DNA from: Mastigias papua
Taxonomy: Eukaryota > Cnidaria > Scyphozoa > Rhizostomeae > Mastigiidae
Direction: 5' to 3'
Assembly (NCBI GenBank): GCA_964019165.1
Contig: OZ025268.1
Location: 19,194,784-19,258,783 of the forward strand
Length of the DNA stretch: 64,000 nt
Shown: positions 12,921-26,182 of the stretch, one piece after another
How the letters are laid out: every line of letters starts with the position of its first letter
How positions within the stretch are numbered: position 1 is the stretch's first letter
Notes under the pieces: model-generated
Database searches by the model: none
What the model saw: the letters and a program-made list of their open reading frames with translations, nothing else
Told to the model about the DNA's origin: nothing
Program-made: the position numbers and the translations under genes

Positions 12921-15084
12921 GTGAAATGTGAAGAATCAATGAAGCAAGTGGTTCACAAAAGGATGACACTGTAGCATCCCATCTTAAGTCTTAACATTTG
13001 CAATGTTGCTCTTGCCTCTGTACTATTTTCAAGGTTCTAAATGTAGAGGTAAATCAAGAAACCATCTAGGAACTTTTAGTCTTATCATGTGGTCAACAGA
13101 GGTCCAAAAATAAGGAACTTTAATATCTAGGCTTTGAGCAAGGCTCCTTAAAAAATAAAAACACGACGAAGCCGGTGCACTCCGCAAGTTATTGATTTTA
13201 CTTTATATAGAATATCCCACTTAGCTTTTGTACAATGGTTTCAAAGGTTGAGGCTATCAAACACAGATTACAACCCATTAAAAGCAAGAGCACGTTACTG
13301 GAACAAAATACAAGTAAATGTGCTATTTTCTTCATAAAATGTGCGAAACAGAACTCATGCTATGAACCAAAATATGTTTTATATACATTCATAGGAGAGA
13401 GATTGGCCCGTGTTTCTGAATCAGTTGGCCATATAGAGTAGCATAATATTTCTGAGAATTTTAGCCTCGTTCTTTGCATTTACAAAGGAGCTTTAGGGCA
13501 AATTAACCTTTGATATTTATGACGAAAATTGTTGAGTCAATTTGCGTTCCCATGATCATAAAGTTGTTTATTGGGAAGATTGTATCCACTTAAATCATTA
13601 GAGGTGCAGGGTTTAGAACAAGTTTGATCGAGTTCCGTTCTTGAATATAATTTAGAAGCTTTGTAGACACAAGAAAGTTGTTCGAAAATGACCAATGTAC
13701 TTTGGAGTCATTAACAGATGAGGTCACAGGGACAATAAGGAATACTCAAATCAGGTTATGCAATCGAAATATCTTTACAGCCTATCATTATAAAACGAAT
13801 ACAAAATTAAAAAAGGCTCTAAACATAAAATAACTGAGAAATATAGTTTAAACAACCAAATGTATTATCATATAAATAGTTACTTCGAAATTAAACGCTT
13901 TTATCACACAAAAAACAACATTTGCCAAAAGTCTACTTACAACCTAAGAAATACAAAAGTTAACTCTGGCTTCCACGTACGTTCCTGGGAGTACAAACTC
14001 TCCCACACTTATACATTTATTAACTTGTTGCTTGTTACTACCAATACACAGTTGGAAATATCGGCAAAAAATTAACATGAACTTCCAAAGTACGGATTAA
14101 GAGGGAATTTGAATCCATTTTGTCACAGTAACTTATACACCATAATTATAGATTAGAAATAATTTAACTAGATCAATACGAAAATTTCGTCGTCCTAAAA
14201 GTGGAGTTCGTCTGTATCAATGAAGCCACAGGTAAACTATTACGCTTCGTGTATGTGCTATGCGTTGAAGGCAAGCGTAAGACAACGAGCACGACGTAAA
14301 ACGGTGCGTAAGCGAAGCGCAACAGACAGTCCCCTTTCAAAAATCATATTTTAACGTCAGCCAGCACAACGATTGTGATTCAAGAATGTACCGAACAGCC
14401 TGGCCCATTTAGATAGCCCTTCGCAACAAAATGATTCCAGGTCGGATAATCAATCCAAGATAAGCTTATAGGCCTGATAGGGGTAATCTTCCTCAAAATC
14501 TAGGCGGGACAATTTAACTGGTGCGTGTTCAGGCCCGACTAAATGAGATGGTGGCGTTGTATACAGATTGCCGTTCATAGCCCCACAACCAGAACCACTA
14601 CATCTGCTAAGGATGGGAGAGAATACTGCTGTATATGTATATTGCTTAGGATAAAAAAACAAACAAATCTAGGCCGACATCACAAAATCATCTAATGCTG
14701 CTGGAAAATGTCATCTGATTCTGCTGGAAAATGTATGTATTGCTGGAAAATTCTTTCACCAAATAACTACAAAACTCCGCAAAGACCAAAAGTGAACTAA
14801 ATGCTAAAAATCCTTGGGGAAAAATCTTAAAAAATAAGTGGAAAAACGCTTCAAACAAACATTGCAAGCGAAGATATAAACCCGCTACCATTCGCACATT
14901 CCACTGCTACACACTAAACAGCGTACCTGTTTGTCAATAGACATTTACCTGATAAAGCACAGACAACAAAAACTTATGGAAGATTATTCGATTAATATTG
15001 TGAAAATTATTAGAACGCCACATCGAAAGAGATTTTCATCGATACACGTTTTTTCCAGATAATAAAGTGGCTTATAAGAAAGTA

Positions 15085-15390
15085 ATGCACGACTGCTGAA
15101 AAACTCAAGAAAGTTGAATACTGCGTTTTTGAGACCTAAGACAGTCGATAAGTCAATATGCCTTTAAAATTTCAATTTTCCAACAAGTTCTTGATCTCTT
15201 TTACTGAATGTGTGCATATTTCCTATGCCACTCTTTGTATTAAAAGGGCCATATTCCTGTAGTGCCTGTCTTTCTGTGTAACGCCGGAATGTACAAACTT
15301 AAACATTCCTGCTAAGAAAGTCTTAAGAAAGTTTTAGTGATGAAATCATAAAATAGAAGAAAGTTTAAGTATTGAGCTAAAAAACCGTCT
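15085..15390 (+). repeat. Dispersed repeat of about 0.3 kb, copy B
   Basis: Collinear with copy A at 10735-11060: TTTTTGAGACCTAAGACAG, CAATTTTCCAACAAG, TGTAGTGCCTGTCTTTCTG, ACATTCCTGCTAAGAAAGTC. It lies just 3' of the integrin stop codon, so it may form part of that gene's 3' UTR or flank. Confidence 0.65.
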
Positions 15391-15671
15391 TACTAGAAAA
15401 AAACTGTATTGAAGCTCTAACAAGCAAAGATGTATCACGAACATTTCTCAATAAAGCCCTATCTGCATCAAGCACAAACCAACACACAGCAAAAAGGAAA
15501 ATTAGTTTTGCCCCTAAGAATCTGTCGACCCCATCTCCTGGGGGACAGTTTGTGGTTGACGATCAGGGCTTGAAGGGAGGTAAAATGATATATCTACAAA
15601 TTTTCGGGTAGTTTACTAGAAAGTGTCGAATTAGAAAGTATTTAGAAATAATTTTCTACGATCATTACAAA

Positions 15672-18600
15672 CTAGTCCAACATGTCATCTTCGGCATCTG
15701 TTGGTCCTGTGATTGTCTTCCCCTTCAGTTTTCGTTTGAAGAAGCCAACCTGAAGAAATTAACGAAAATATGGTCATGGCTAAGAGAAATATATCTATGA
15801 AAAAGTCGAAAAGATGCTTCAACGCCAGGAGAGAGGCAAAAAATTTAAGCTATTCTCCTAATTCATCAACTAGGCTTTCTACTTGAGAAGGCAGCAAACA
15901 TTATCTCAAGAGTCTAGGTCATTAATCAACAAACAAGCTAACTAAATTTTGCCATAGACTTCTACATTTTAACATAATATACTTTATAGATGGGATGGAT
16001 TGTCAACGAAAAGCTACTTGATAGCAGGGACAATAATACATTCAAGTGAGGTTAGCAAGGCAAAGCAATTTCTCACTTGATCTCGATTTTCGTGCTACAA
16101 CTTAAATCCATACTTTCCACGGCGTTCAGAAGTACAAAAATCAGAGGACACAACATAGATCAAATTACCTTCCACAATACAAGAACAACGACGACAATTA
16201 GCAGCAGTGCGCCAAGAACTGATAACAGAATAATCCACCATGCGATGGGCTCTTTCTGCTTTTCTGTTACAGAAACAGGTGGACTAACATAAACAGGCAC
16301 CTGTAAAATAAACGGGTTACCATTTAAGGATCGTTGAAATAAAAACCTGGAGAGTGGTCAAATAGCTTTCGAAAGATTCATGTATCAAAGAAAACTACTA
16401 GGAGAGTAAACACGTGGAATAAGAATTTCACATTGGGCTAGAGAAGCACGTAAATATGAGGGAGCTGAAGGAAAATAGTGTTGTGCTACAGCCCAACATG
16501 AAGCAAACGTCACATTAATGCAACAGGCAGAGCCATGTATCATTCCGTAGCATTATGCCAAACAGCCATGCAAAGTTGGTTCATGATAGCTACATCTATT
16601 TATCTCTCATAACCACTCTCCATTTTGCTGCTGCCAAGCAGCGACACAATCGAACACTAAATCGTCTACTTTTGGCACGGTACAGCTGAAAATCGAGCCT
16701 ACGATCTCTTGGTTTGGCAGTTCACGTCTTTTATGAATGATATCAGAATTAGTAGCAAAGGACACTAGAACATCATACCAAAGCTTCATCTGGTTTCTGG
16801 TTTGGCGGCTGCCTCAGGAACTCTTTTTCTTCTGGTGGGATTACCACACTGATCTTTGCATTCAACTGGGTTGCACCTCGATTTTCCTGAAAATAGAAGG
16901 CATATTCGTTTATCCTAACATACGGGTGCCGAGAGAACTGAATTCTCAATTTCAGTTCTATTAATTCATACAGAAGTAAAGAGATAGATATGAACAGAGT
17001 AAATGATTGGTGAATTGTATTGACAGAAGGAAATTAAATCTTTTGGCCGTTTTGTAAGAAGAGGTGAGATAAATAGTACAGCAGATCAGACAAATGATTT
17101 ATTCATTTAATAATGATGATGAACGCACAGAAAATTAGGCAAATATGCTATCTTCTAATTTGCACATAAGAGAGAGCCAAAGCGTAATTTACAGCCTATT
17201 CAGAGCCACAAGGAGCTGGAAATGCAAGGGAATGGGAGATCTTAGGGGGAGCTACTGCACTGGTACTTTAAAGTAAGAAATTTGTAGAGAGGCCATAATA
17301 TCTAGAATCGAGAGTCCAATCTACCAAGAAAACAAATTACATACATCAATAAATGTATTCTGGAAAAGTCTGGTCCGGATTTTGAGCGTCCTGCTTTCTC
17401 CTTGCTTCAACAGACCCATGTAACAATCAAATGTAATACAGGTTGCAGTCCGACAATTCTACAAGACAGATGTAGGCAAACATGGGATGAATTTGTGACA
17501 AAAATTAACAAGAAGTTTCTCATCGAAAAAGTTAGTGGGTAAATTTGGGGATAGTGGGAAGTTCCTATACTCACAAAGGAAACATGACGTATCACGTGTC
17601 ACACATTTAGAGTTCTGGGTTGAGACTAAAATTCAGATTTGATAGCCTAAGTTACACAAAATCTAAATTAAAATATATCAAGATCAGTCCTATAACATGT
17701 ACACTGATATATCACCAGCATAAAAATAGTACAATACAACAGTACTGGGACTCAATACTCCAACCATGATAAACTATTCTTTAGCAGCGTACAATCAATA
17801 AAGATAATAAAGCTGATATCAAAGAATAATAAACAAAATATTATCATAAAAACCGCTTACCAAAACTTCGAACATATTGCCCTGAACTGAAGCCTCTCTG
17901 CGTTTTCGAGTTTTCACATCGTTCGATGTCTACAAGAAACAAATGATAGCACAAACTAGTATAACAAATTTAATATCATGGAAAAACTAACTACAGCTTT
18001 ATCTATGATTTGGTGCAGCCAGTTAAATTTACTTGGGATCTTGCAGAGAAGCAAGACAGTACCATGGCATCTGCATGTTAATAGTATAGGAGACCGACAC
18101 ACAGACTAAGGCCTCTAGCGACAAGTGATTCCGGGTTGGCCAGATAGAATGCTCAAGGGACGCAAACTGTGCAATATTTACAACTTACTTTCTGAACTAC
18201 CTACAACTCCGAAATGGCAAAAAATATTCGAACATCGTCTGTAAGGAAATTTGTTAGATTTCTAGGGGTTCTCACTAAGCTGAACTATAATACAATGGCA
18301 GTTAAAATAAAGTAAACAGAATCAATGAAAATATACCGTCAGATTAAGAGGGTTTAGTTTGTTGCCGATAGAGCATGATACAGATCCTTCAACCTGCGCG
18401 AGAAACAAAAATAAGGTGTATTGTCACTGTTTCGAAGGAAGTCGTTAAAAGGAAAACCGATTTAAGTGAACTTCACACTAATTTAACCCAAACTAAATTG
18501 AGAAGTGGGTTTAAGAGGAGATTCTCTTCTTGCTTGTTATAGATGATATAAATGTGTGAAAGAAAACGCAAAATAATGAACGAATGAGTGAATTGGAAGA

Positions 18601-21600
18601 GAGTGAATGAATGTAGTGAATGAAAGATAAAATGCCATGAAGAATGAAATAATGAATAAATGAATAAAAGGATGAAAGGACACATGAATGGAAAAATGAA
18701 TAGGGTTTGACTATTCCTAAGAAATAAGATTGACCCATTGACTCTCACAATGATACAGACAAAGAACACCACAGCATCGTAAAATGCATTTGCTTCCAAC
18801 AATTTGCTAGTGATTGAAAAAGTTCCAATGACAAAGACCCCTTCAAAAACTATTCCTCAGTCCATCCATAGATGCCATAACAAAAGTATCATGGATCAAA
18901 CAGACACAGCTATTTTCAACAAAAGTAAGGTAAAGGTAGAACAAATCGTCGGATATTACCTGTGCACTAAAGAGCATCAGCAACCATTTGTCGTTGTGCT
19001 TTGCTACAAGACTTACATGACTATTCAGACCTTGCACAGGACTTGGGCCCAAGTTCTGAATCTAGAAATTAAACAAAACCAGTTGATGTATTGCATGACT
19101 AGAACCTGTTGAATTGAGAATGGTAAACAGTATTTGGAAGATGACCCGTCTCCAATCGTGCTACCACGTCCAATTACAACTGCACCTCTAAATGTCAACC
19201 CATAACCTTTGATATCAAAATCCATCAATCAAAGCTTAATTATATACATAAAAAAGGCTTTGGGCGCTTACTCTGGGCCGTCGGTATAGTGAGGAGGAGT
19301 GGCCAGTTCCTTTCTTCGCTGCTTCCTTCTCCAAAGTATCGCCACCTGGTACCAACTTGCTGTTGGGTGGACAATGAGCGAGCATCCAAACTATGGCCCG
19401 AGGTGCGCCCGGAGCCATCGATCTTCAGCACTGCGGACGTGCGCTCTGACCACTAGGCCACTCGCTTACTTGACTATATTACTTCCTGCATAAAGCCCAG
19501 CTGCCTGAGACAACTCTCAGCAACAATCACACAAAGGCTATATCAAAAATTTCAGCATAACTGTCAAACATACCAAGAAGCTGTATTCAACAACCGGACC
19601 AACTTGAGTTTCGTTCTTCAATGCATCAATGCTCACACCTCTTTCTTTACTATAGAAAAACTTGTCCGGGCTAGCAGAGCTGAAGGAAAAATGAAACACT
19701 ATGGCTGAGATTTATTCCGGCAAATTTGTTTACGTTGTCAGGCACACTCAACACATCTAATATACATATCTAGTAGGTAGTAAGACAGCAGCCTATACGG
19801 CAGAAGTTGAATATAAAAATCGTAGTTGATATGGAAGACAATATCATAAAATATGCTATAGTCTTTAAAGAACCTCAAAGAGGCTGAAAATATTCTTTGT
19901 ATAACAATAACAGAGGATAAATGGAATACACGAAAAACTAGCACTCATAAATGTCTGATTAGACACTTATCATTACAGCATGCAAAAACATCATAGCACA
20001 CTGAATGAGCTTGACGAATCTCTTAGCTATTCAACCATTTTCCTACTACTATATTTAAGTTTCCTAAACACTCTGCAGTTAATTCAAATTTCTTGCAAAT
20101 AACTTGTATATTCCTTAAAAAAATCTATTCTAATTGAGTTGTTCATTAATTCTGTAACAATGCGCAATACAAAACAGTATAAATTGAATTTTCTTTACTG
20201 TATACATGCGAAAGATTTAATCACATCAAATCTAGCCCATAATTATTGCAAAAATGCTGACAGGCAATCAATCAGTCAGGCGAGAGTATGTAAAGAACTC
20301 GTGTCAAATGAAACAACACTCACCCAGAGACAGTCAAATCAGCTTGCAAGGCTGTGGTCACTTTTACAACTGCACTATTGTCTGCTTCCACAGTTTCGTT
20401 ACTGACACTAAAATAAAATGCTAGACATAAAAGCCACTCTTTCGTAACGGAATGCAACACAGTACGAAAATAAAAACCCTAAAGGAACTTCTTCAATATT
20501 CAGGAAGGTGGGGGGGGGGAGGGCTCTAAAGAAACTCTAAATGCTTTGTTGACACAATAGCAGCACGTGAAACTCGCGCTAATTGTTGGCAGCAAAAATT
20601 GCTGTCGTATTTTAAAATTATGCACTCCGTGACAAATTTTGCCGCTGTGGCTTGGCATTTTGAAGGTATCATCTGCATCAATTCCCTTTGCTAACAATAA
20701 TTTCGCGGACTGCTTAGTAATACCATATCAATTGTTCAGTATTCATTCCTTATTCAACAGAATGCCACACAGAGTATTGCAAGGGAGGTCAAAGCGAACG
20801 GAAGCTGCTCCGGTTTTTCATAAAAACAACCTAATTCCTTGGCTATGTCTTCAAATCAGACGGTCTAGAGACAGGATGAATTCAGGGCAACCTTGGATTA
20901 GGTTGGAACACAAGGAAACATGGGAAACATTTCCCTTCGAGCACTATTTGCAGTTCTTGCGATCTTTAGCAATTTGAGACACAGCCAAGACATGGTGTAG
21001 AGCGAATTTTACGTAAAAGGAGGAAAGACTGCCATAAATTAATCGCCCAATATGACTCATGTTTGTTGCTTCCATGATGATATTGCACAGTAAAATTTAG
21101 TGCCAACAAAGCGTTTAGGGACCGATGATAACACATCATCGCTTCTAGTACCTTTCTCCAATTGTCCTTTCGCAACTTCAGTAAGATCCTTCCATGAACA
21201 TAATCACTGACCCATCGCATAAATTTACATAAATAATTTTCATTATATCGAAGTTAGCATTCGATTAAAATCATCACTTACGACGTCACTTTAATGTCGA
21301 AACGAAGCTCCTTCGCACTTGGTCTGTCTTTTGCGATCGAAAATTTTACTTCAATATCAAGCTGAAAAACGAATTGAAAACACACTAAAATATATAACAG
21401 ATACTAAAAAGTGACTGGTGACAGAGTGGAATGAGTGTAGCCGACTCAGTCACCTCCTCTAAACAACTGGCAGGCGGCCACTGACCTCAGGGTCAGTCCA
21501 GGCCCCGTAAGGAGTGTAGCAAGGGGAACGAACCAACAAATGAAAGCAACAAAGCACTTCTGGGTTTTACTGCATAGAGGAACAATTCAACTTACCTTTT

Positions 21601-24600
21601 GATTGAGTGAGAACGGGCTGTCAAGATTGAAATTGATACTCTTCTTCCCATCTTTTTCATTTTGACGTTCCCACAAAGGATTTTGTTGCTGAAATACACA
21701 GGACAAAAATATTAAAAAAGCACTTAAGTAAAATGTAACAAATTATGAAATACATAAATCATGACAATAAACATTAAGTCGTACACTACTTATAATTAGC
21801 GAGGTGCTTTATTGTATAACTGGTGTGGACAGTCCTCTCTCGACAGCAGGTCCAATGCATTGTGCGATGGAGCTGAGATGGCTACCCTGTGCAAATTGGT
21901 TAAGAGAAGGGCAGTGCCAGCAAACGATCTACCATTGTGCGGTGATTTGAAAGCGTCGTCTGATAACTCAGTTGGTAGAGAGCTTGACGGAAAGAGTCAA
22001 GCGTCGCGAGGTTGAATCCTACTGAAGTCAGATATTTTCTCGCACTTTCACATTTAACATTTTAATATTGCTAGATTACAATTACCGCAAAAGCTCTATT
22101 TAGCTGCCTTCTCCTTTACACCCCTCTCTCCAGTACACACCCGCAAATTAAAATTTTTCCAATAAATCTCCTTTCCTTTTATCCCCCCTTCTATCGTATA
22201 CCAGAAGAGATGTGAAATAGACTGCAAAAATTTAGTCATAACTTGCCACATGCTTGTCTATATCTCCTACTTATAATCTCTTGTACTTTAGAGTTGACAG
22301 TTTCTTGTCTAACACTGATTTTTGATCTTTTTAATAGTGTTCCTGGCATTGAAGAGTACTATAAGAGTATCGTTTATAAAACACTAAATACCTCACCCAC
22401 ATTGATATTTGCACATTAGATCCATCCATTACTAAGTCCCCTCTCTTTCTAGCCCCCTCTCTAGAAGACTGCCAATACGTCCATCGTCCTAGATATAAAC
22501 TTGCCCCTTTTCTACAACAATAAATATTTGCTTATAGAAGAGAACAAACCTCTAAATACTCACATTCGCAAAATCAACACCAGCAGCTTTAAAGTCTGAA
22601 GAAAATACGATGCTCATTTTTGGCAAAAATGCATCTTCTCCTTTGTTTTTCACTTCGATTTTCATAGAGAACGTCTTTACCTTTCCAAATACCAATTCCG
22701 TGTCTCCCCTAGAAATGACAAAAGAGCACATATCCTAGACCCAGATAAGCAAGAACGACTCATTTCAGTTCTGCAATATGTTTCCCTTTATTTACATGGA
22801 AATCAGTTTTAAATACATAAAGGTGAAAATGAAAAGGAAGATCTACATTAACTTCTACTAACCAATATAAAGATGAATTTTGGCAACAATCCAAACACGA
22901 GCACGAGCGGCAAAAAAGTCACTGAGTAGTGTGCAAAATTAATAAAAATTATTTGAGTTGTCCAGCAGGAGATATTTTAGGCGTATCGCTAAGGTTTTGT
23001 CGTTACATACTAACATAAAGCGTCTACTCATACGTACTGCGAGAGAACTGGTCGTGCAGTAACTACCATATCTGCATTGCATACACCATCGCTGCCACAA
23101 TCTTTTACATACGTAACCTACGGTGATGAGAGAATGGTGAACTGGTGAGGTATAAAAAGGTGAACTGGTGAATGTACTAAGTGAGGAACTGGCTGTAGTG
23201 TGCTGTCATTGTTATTAAGAAAGTCAACTGATATGCGAAAATGCAACATAATTGCCAAGATCTAGGAGCCTTTCCAAATACGCCAGAAGTCGTAAATTGA
23301 ATCGAAAACAGCTTGCACACATCCTGGAGAGAAAAGTGAACTTGCAAAGCTTAATCCGCTCTATATTTCTAAGGTAGCTCAAAAATAGACCATAGATATA
23401 ACATAGATAGACCTAGAGTATCTGGCAAAAGTCCCATATATAGACAACAGAAAAGGTAAATTTCGGCAGCACTTACTCAACTTGAAGGACAAACGAAAGG
23501 AGACAAACATCTTAGCCCGACCTAAACACCACATTATACAGGAGTCAAGCATGCACGGTCTCTTGTTCTCTTGGTACATGATAACCCTTATGAAAATGAG
23601 GTTTACTTTAAAGTAATAAAAAACAAACCTGAGTTGAAGCAGATCTTGATTGGTACATGTCAATAATAGGGCATGGTTTGCCACCGCAGCCACCTACTGG
23701 CTCTTTATAGCTGTATGACACAGCGAAGGAGATTGGGCTCAGGCTATTCTTTAGATTGTCCTACGATGAAAATGCAAATATGCCATGTTACTACTGAGCT
23801 GAGATCAAAGCAGCGAGAGCGTAACAGGATGAGCCTCTCAATCAAACGTAAGGAACAAACAGCTCAAATTATACTTCAATTCGTGAGCAAAACAGCATGT
23901 CTCTTCTGGAATCCAACCATTATTGGGCAATTAGGATTGTTTCTTTGATCAGGTGATTTACAATCCATCCATATAAAAACTAAAAACTTGCGCAGACAGA
24001 CAGTTCGTCTTCTCCATGGACTCTTTAACTAAGAGAGGTGTAATTGGTCGCCTATTGGTCAAAACACACAGCCAACCAGAGGTGATATTGCTCCAGTCAC
24101 GTGAGTGCAGATGCACATCTCGTACTTCTAAACTTTCGGTTATAATTTGAGATCTGATAATCAGATAAGTGTGGGGTAACAAAATACTTCCAGCATAATA
24201 TGGCAATTGTGCTTATAGTAAAATACCTATTTTTGTACTGAAAATAGATTTATCTAAGTCTGGGCAAAAAAATGATAGAAAAATTGCTATTCAAACTTAC
24301 TAGGATATAAACGGTCTCCGTTTGACAATTTTGAACACCTTTACTGTAGGTAATAGACAGTTCCTTTTCTGTTGCTCTGCTTGCACCATTTATAAAGAAT
24401 GCTCGCTTTCCTGCAAGCTGGTTCTTGTCAAGCTCAAACTTGACAGTTAAAGCTGGGAAGAACAAATCACAAAAAATTGTATGACTGACAGAAATTGGTT
24501 GGTCGACAACCCTACAATCTAATGATTACGACACTGATTAACGGGAGATATATGCAAAATTAAACAACCAAATGTCGAATAGGTCCAGTTATCTGACAGG

Positions 24601-26141
24601 ACAAAATGTCGGGTAGGCTAAAATGTTTGCTAAGACGAAATGCCGGATAGAAAAACACTTAACCACACAAAATTTTTTCACACAAAGCAGTATGGAGGAA
24701 ACTCAGGGAACCCTTTCACAAGCTAAACAAAATAGCTTGCAATCATTTTTAGCAGTCTGAAATAATCTCAAGGGATTTATTGCACTATTCTGAACGCACT
24801 ACACGGCCCGTAGAGATTATTCTAATTTCTTTTACATTCAATCGAGTAATTACAGCTTCAAATGCTGATCCTATGCAAGCAAAGGAACTCAAATCCCCTT
24901 AGGACATATATTTGCCTCTCTAAAAATCCGAAACAATAAAAAATTCCAGTCTAGATCTATTTTTCACACAACTTTTTATCAACAGCTGCACATTGCAATA
25001 AAACAGCTTTGTCAAATTGCATCATCGGTCTTGCAGAATGAATAATTTCCCTACATGATTCCCCTGTTTTAGCTTTCATCCCGACTGATAATTAGTCTAC
25101 GATATTTACTTTTCGTCGCTTCGCTCCATTTCTCCTTACATCAAAATTGTAGTAGCTGAATCGCAACTGCGATTAAAATATTTCAGATTATACAACACAT
25201 GATACTAAATTCTTGAGTAAAACCCTGTCATAATATATTTGAGAGGGATTTACCTATACTGTTTGGGATTTCATTGCCCGAAGAAGTTGCACAGAAATCC
25301 AGCTGTAAACTGAAAGAGAAACATGAGAAATGATTCAAATCAGTGGAGAACTACTGAAAAAACTACTGAAAATCCACAAGATTCTTTCATGCGTTTGTGA
25401 GAGCAATCAGTATGGAGAACTATTTTTCAAAATGGAATTTCTAAAAATCAAAAGTTTGAGATTGGGAAAGAGAAGGAAAAGCGATCTTCATGTCTTAATA
25501 GACATACAACTAAGTAGCCTACAACACTACTATATTTGCCAATTTGAAGGGTAAGAAACTAAAAGATTTAAAAACATCCGTAATTTAAAACAGGGTATTT
25601 TAAACAAACTACCTATTTACAGGGAAGAAGCTAATTCTCAAACAATTTCCACACCTTATTTCCAACTGACTCCTTTGGCAACAGAACATCACAATACTGA
25701 CTATGGATATCATATGACGGGTACTCTTTAGTGCCTAATAGACGTCCCCCCCGCTAATTAATTTTTTCAAAATTTTCCAGCCAGGACATTCTTATTCAAA
25801 CCCCCCGGCTATTAAATTTTGGGAAAAATTTCATGAAAAAACTTTTATGAATAACGTGAAGAATCATTTTTCTTTTTCTTCGTTTTTTCTTATGTGCTAT
25901 TATTGGTTTCTGAAAAAGTTGCACTTCTTAGAAGCTCTTTCAACACCCGTCTATTAAAGTTAAGGCAATTTTCCAAACCCCGTTTATTCCAACCCCCCTG
26001 CTAATTAGGTTATGGATATTTTTCCAACCCCCTCCCCCCGACTATTCCAACCCCCCTTCTGTTAGGCCCCAAAGAGTATGTTAATTAATCAACTATGAAA
26101 GATATATAAACACACGCACACGCACACGCACACGCACACGC

Positions 26142-26182
<41 letters not shown>

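Larger units (their letters stand above)
12178..15671. other. Intergenic region between the integrin alpha 3' end and the TBC1D5 5' end
   Basis: The two genes lie in tandem on the minus strand. This 3.5 kb should hold the integrin 3' UTR (just left of 15672) and the TBC1D5 promoter and 5' UTR (just right of 12177). I see LINE-tail relics near 12842-12920 and a dispersed repeat at 15085-15390, but no further exon. No canonical AATAAA on the minus strand was noticed in the first 600 nt after the integrin stop. Confidence 0.6.
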
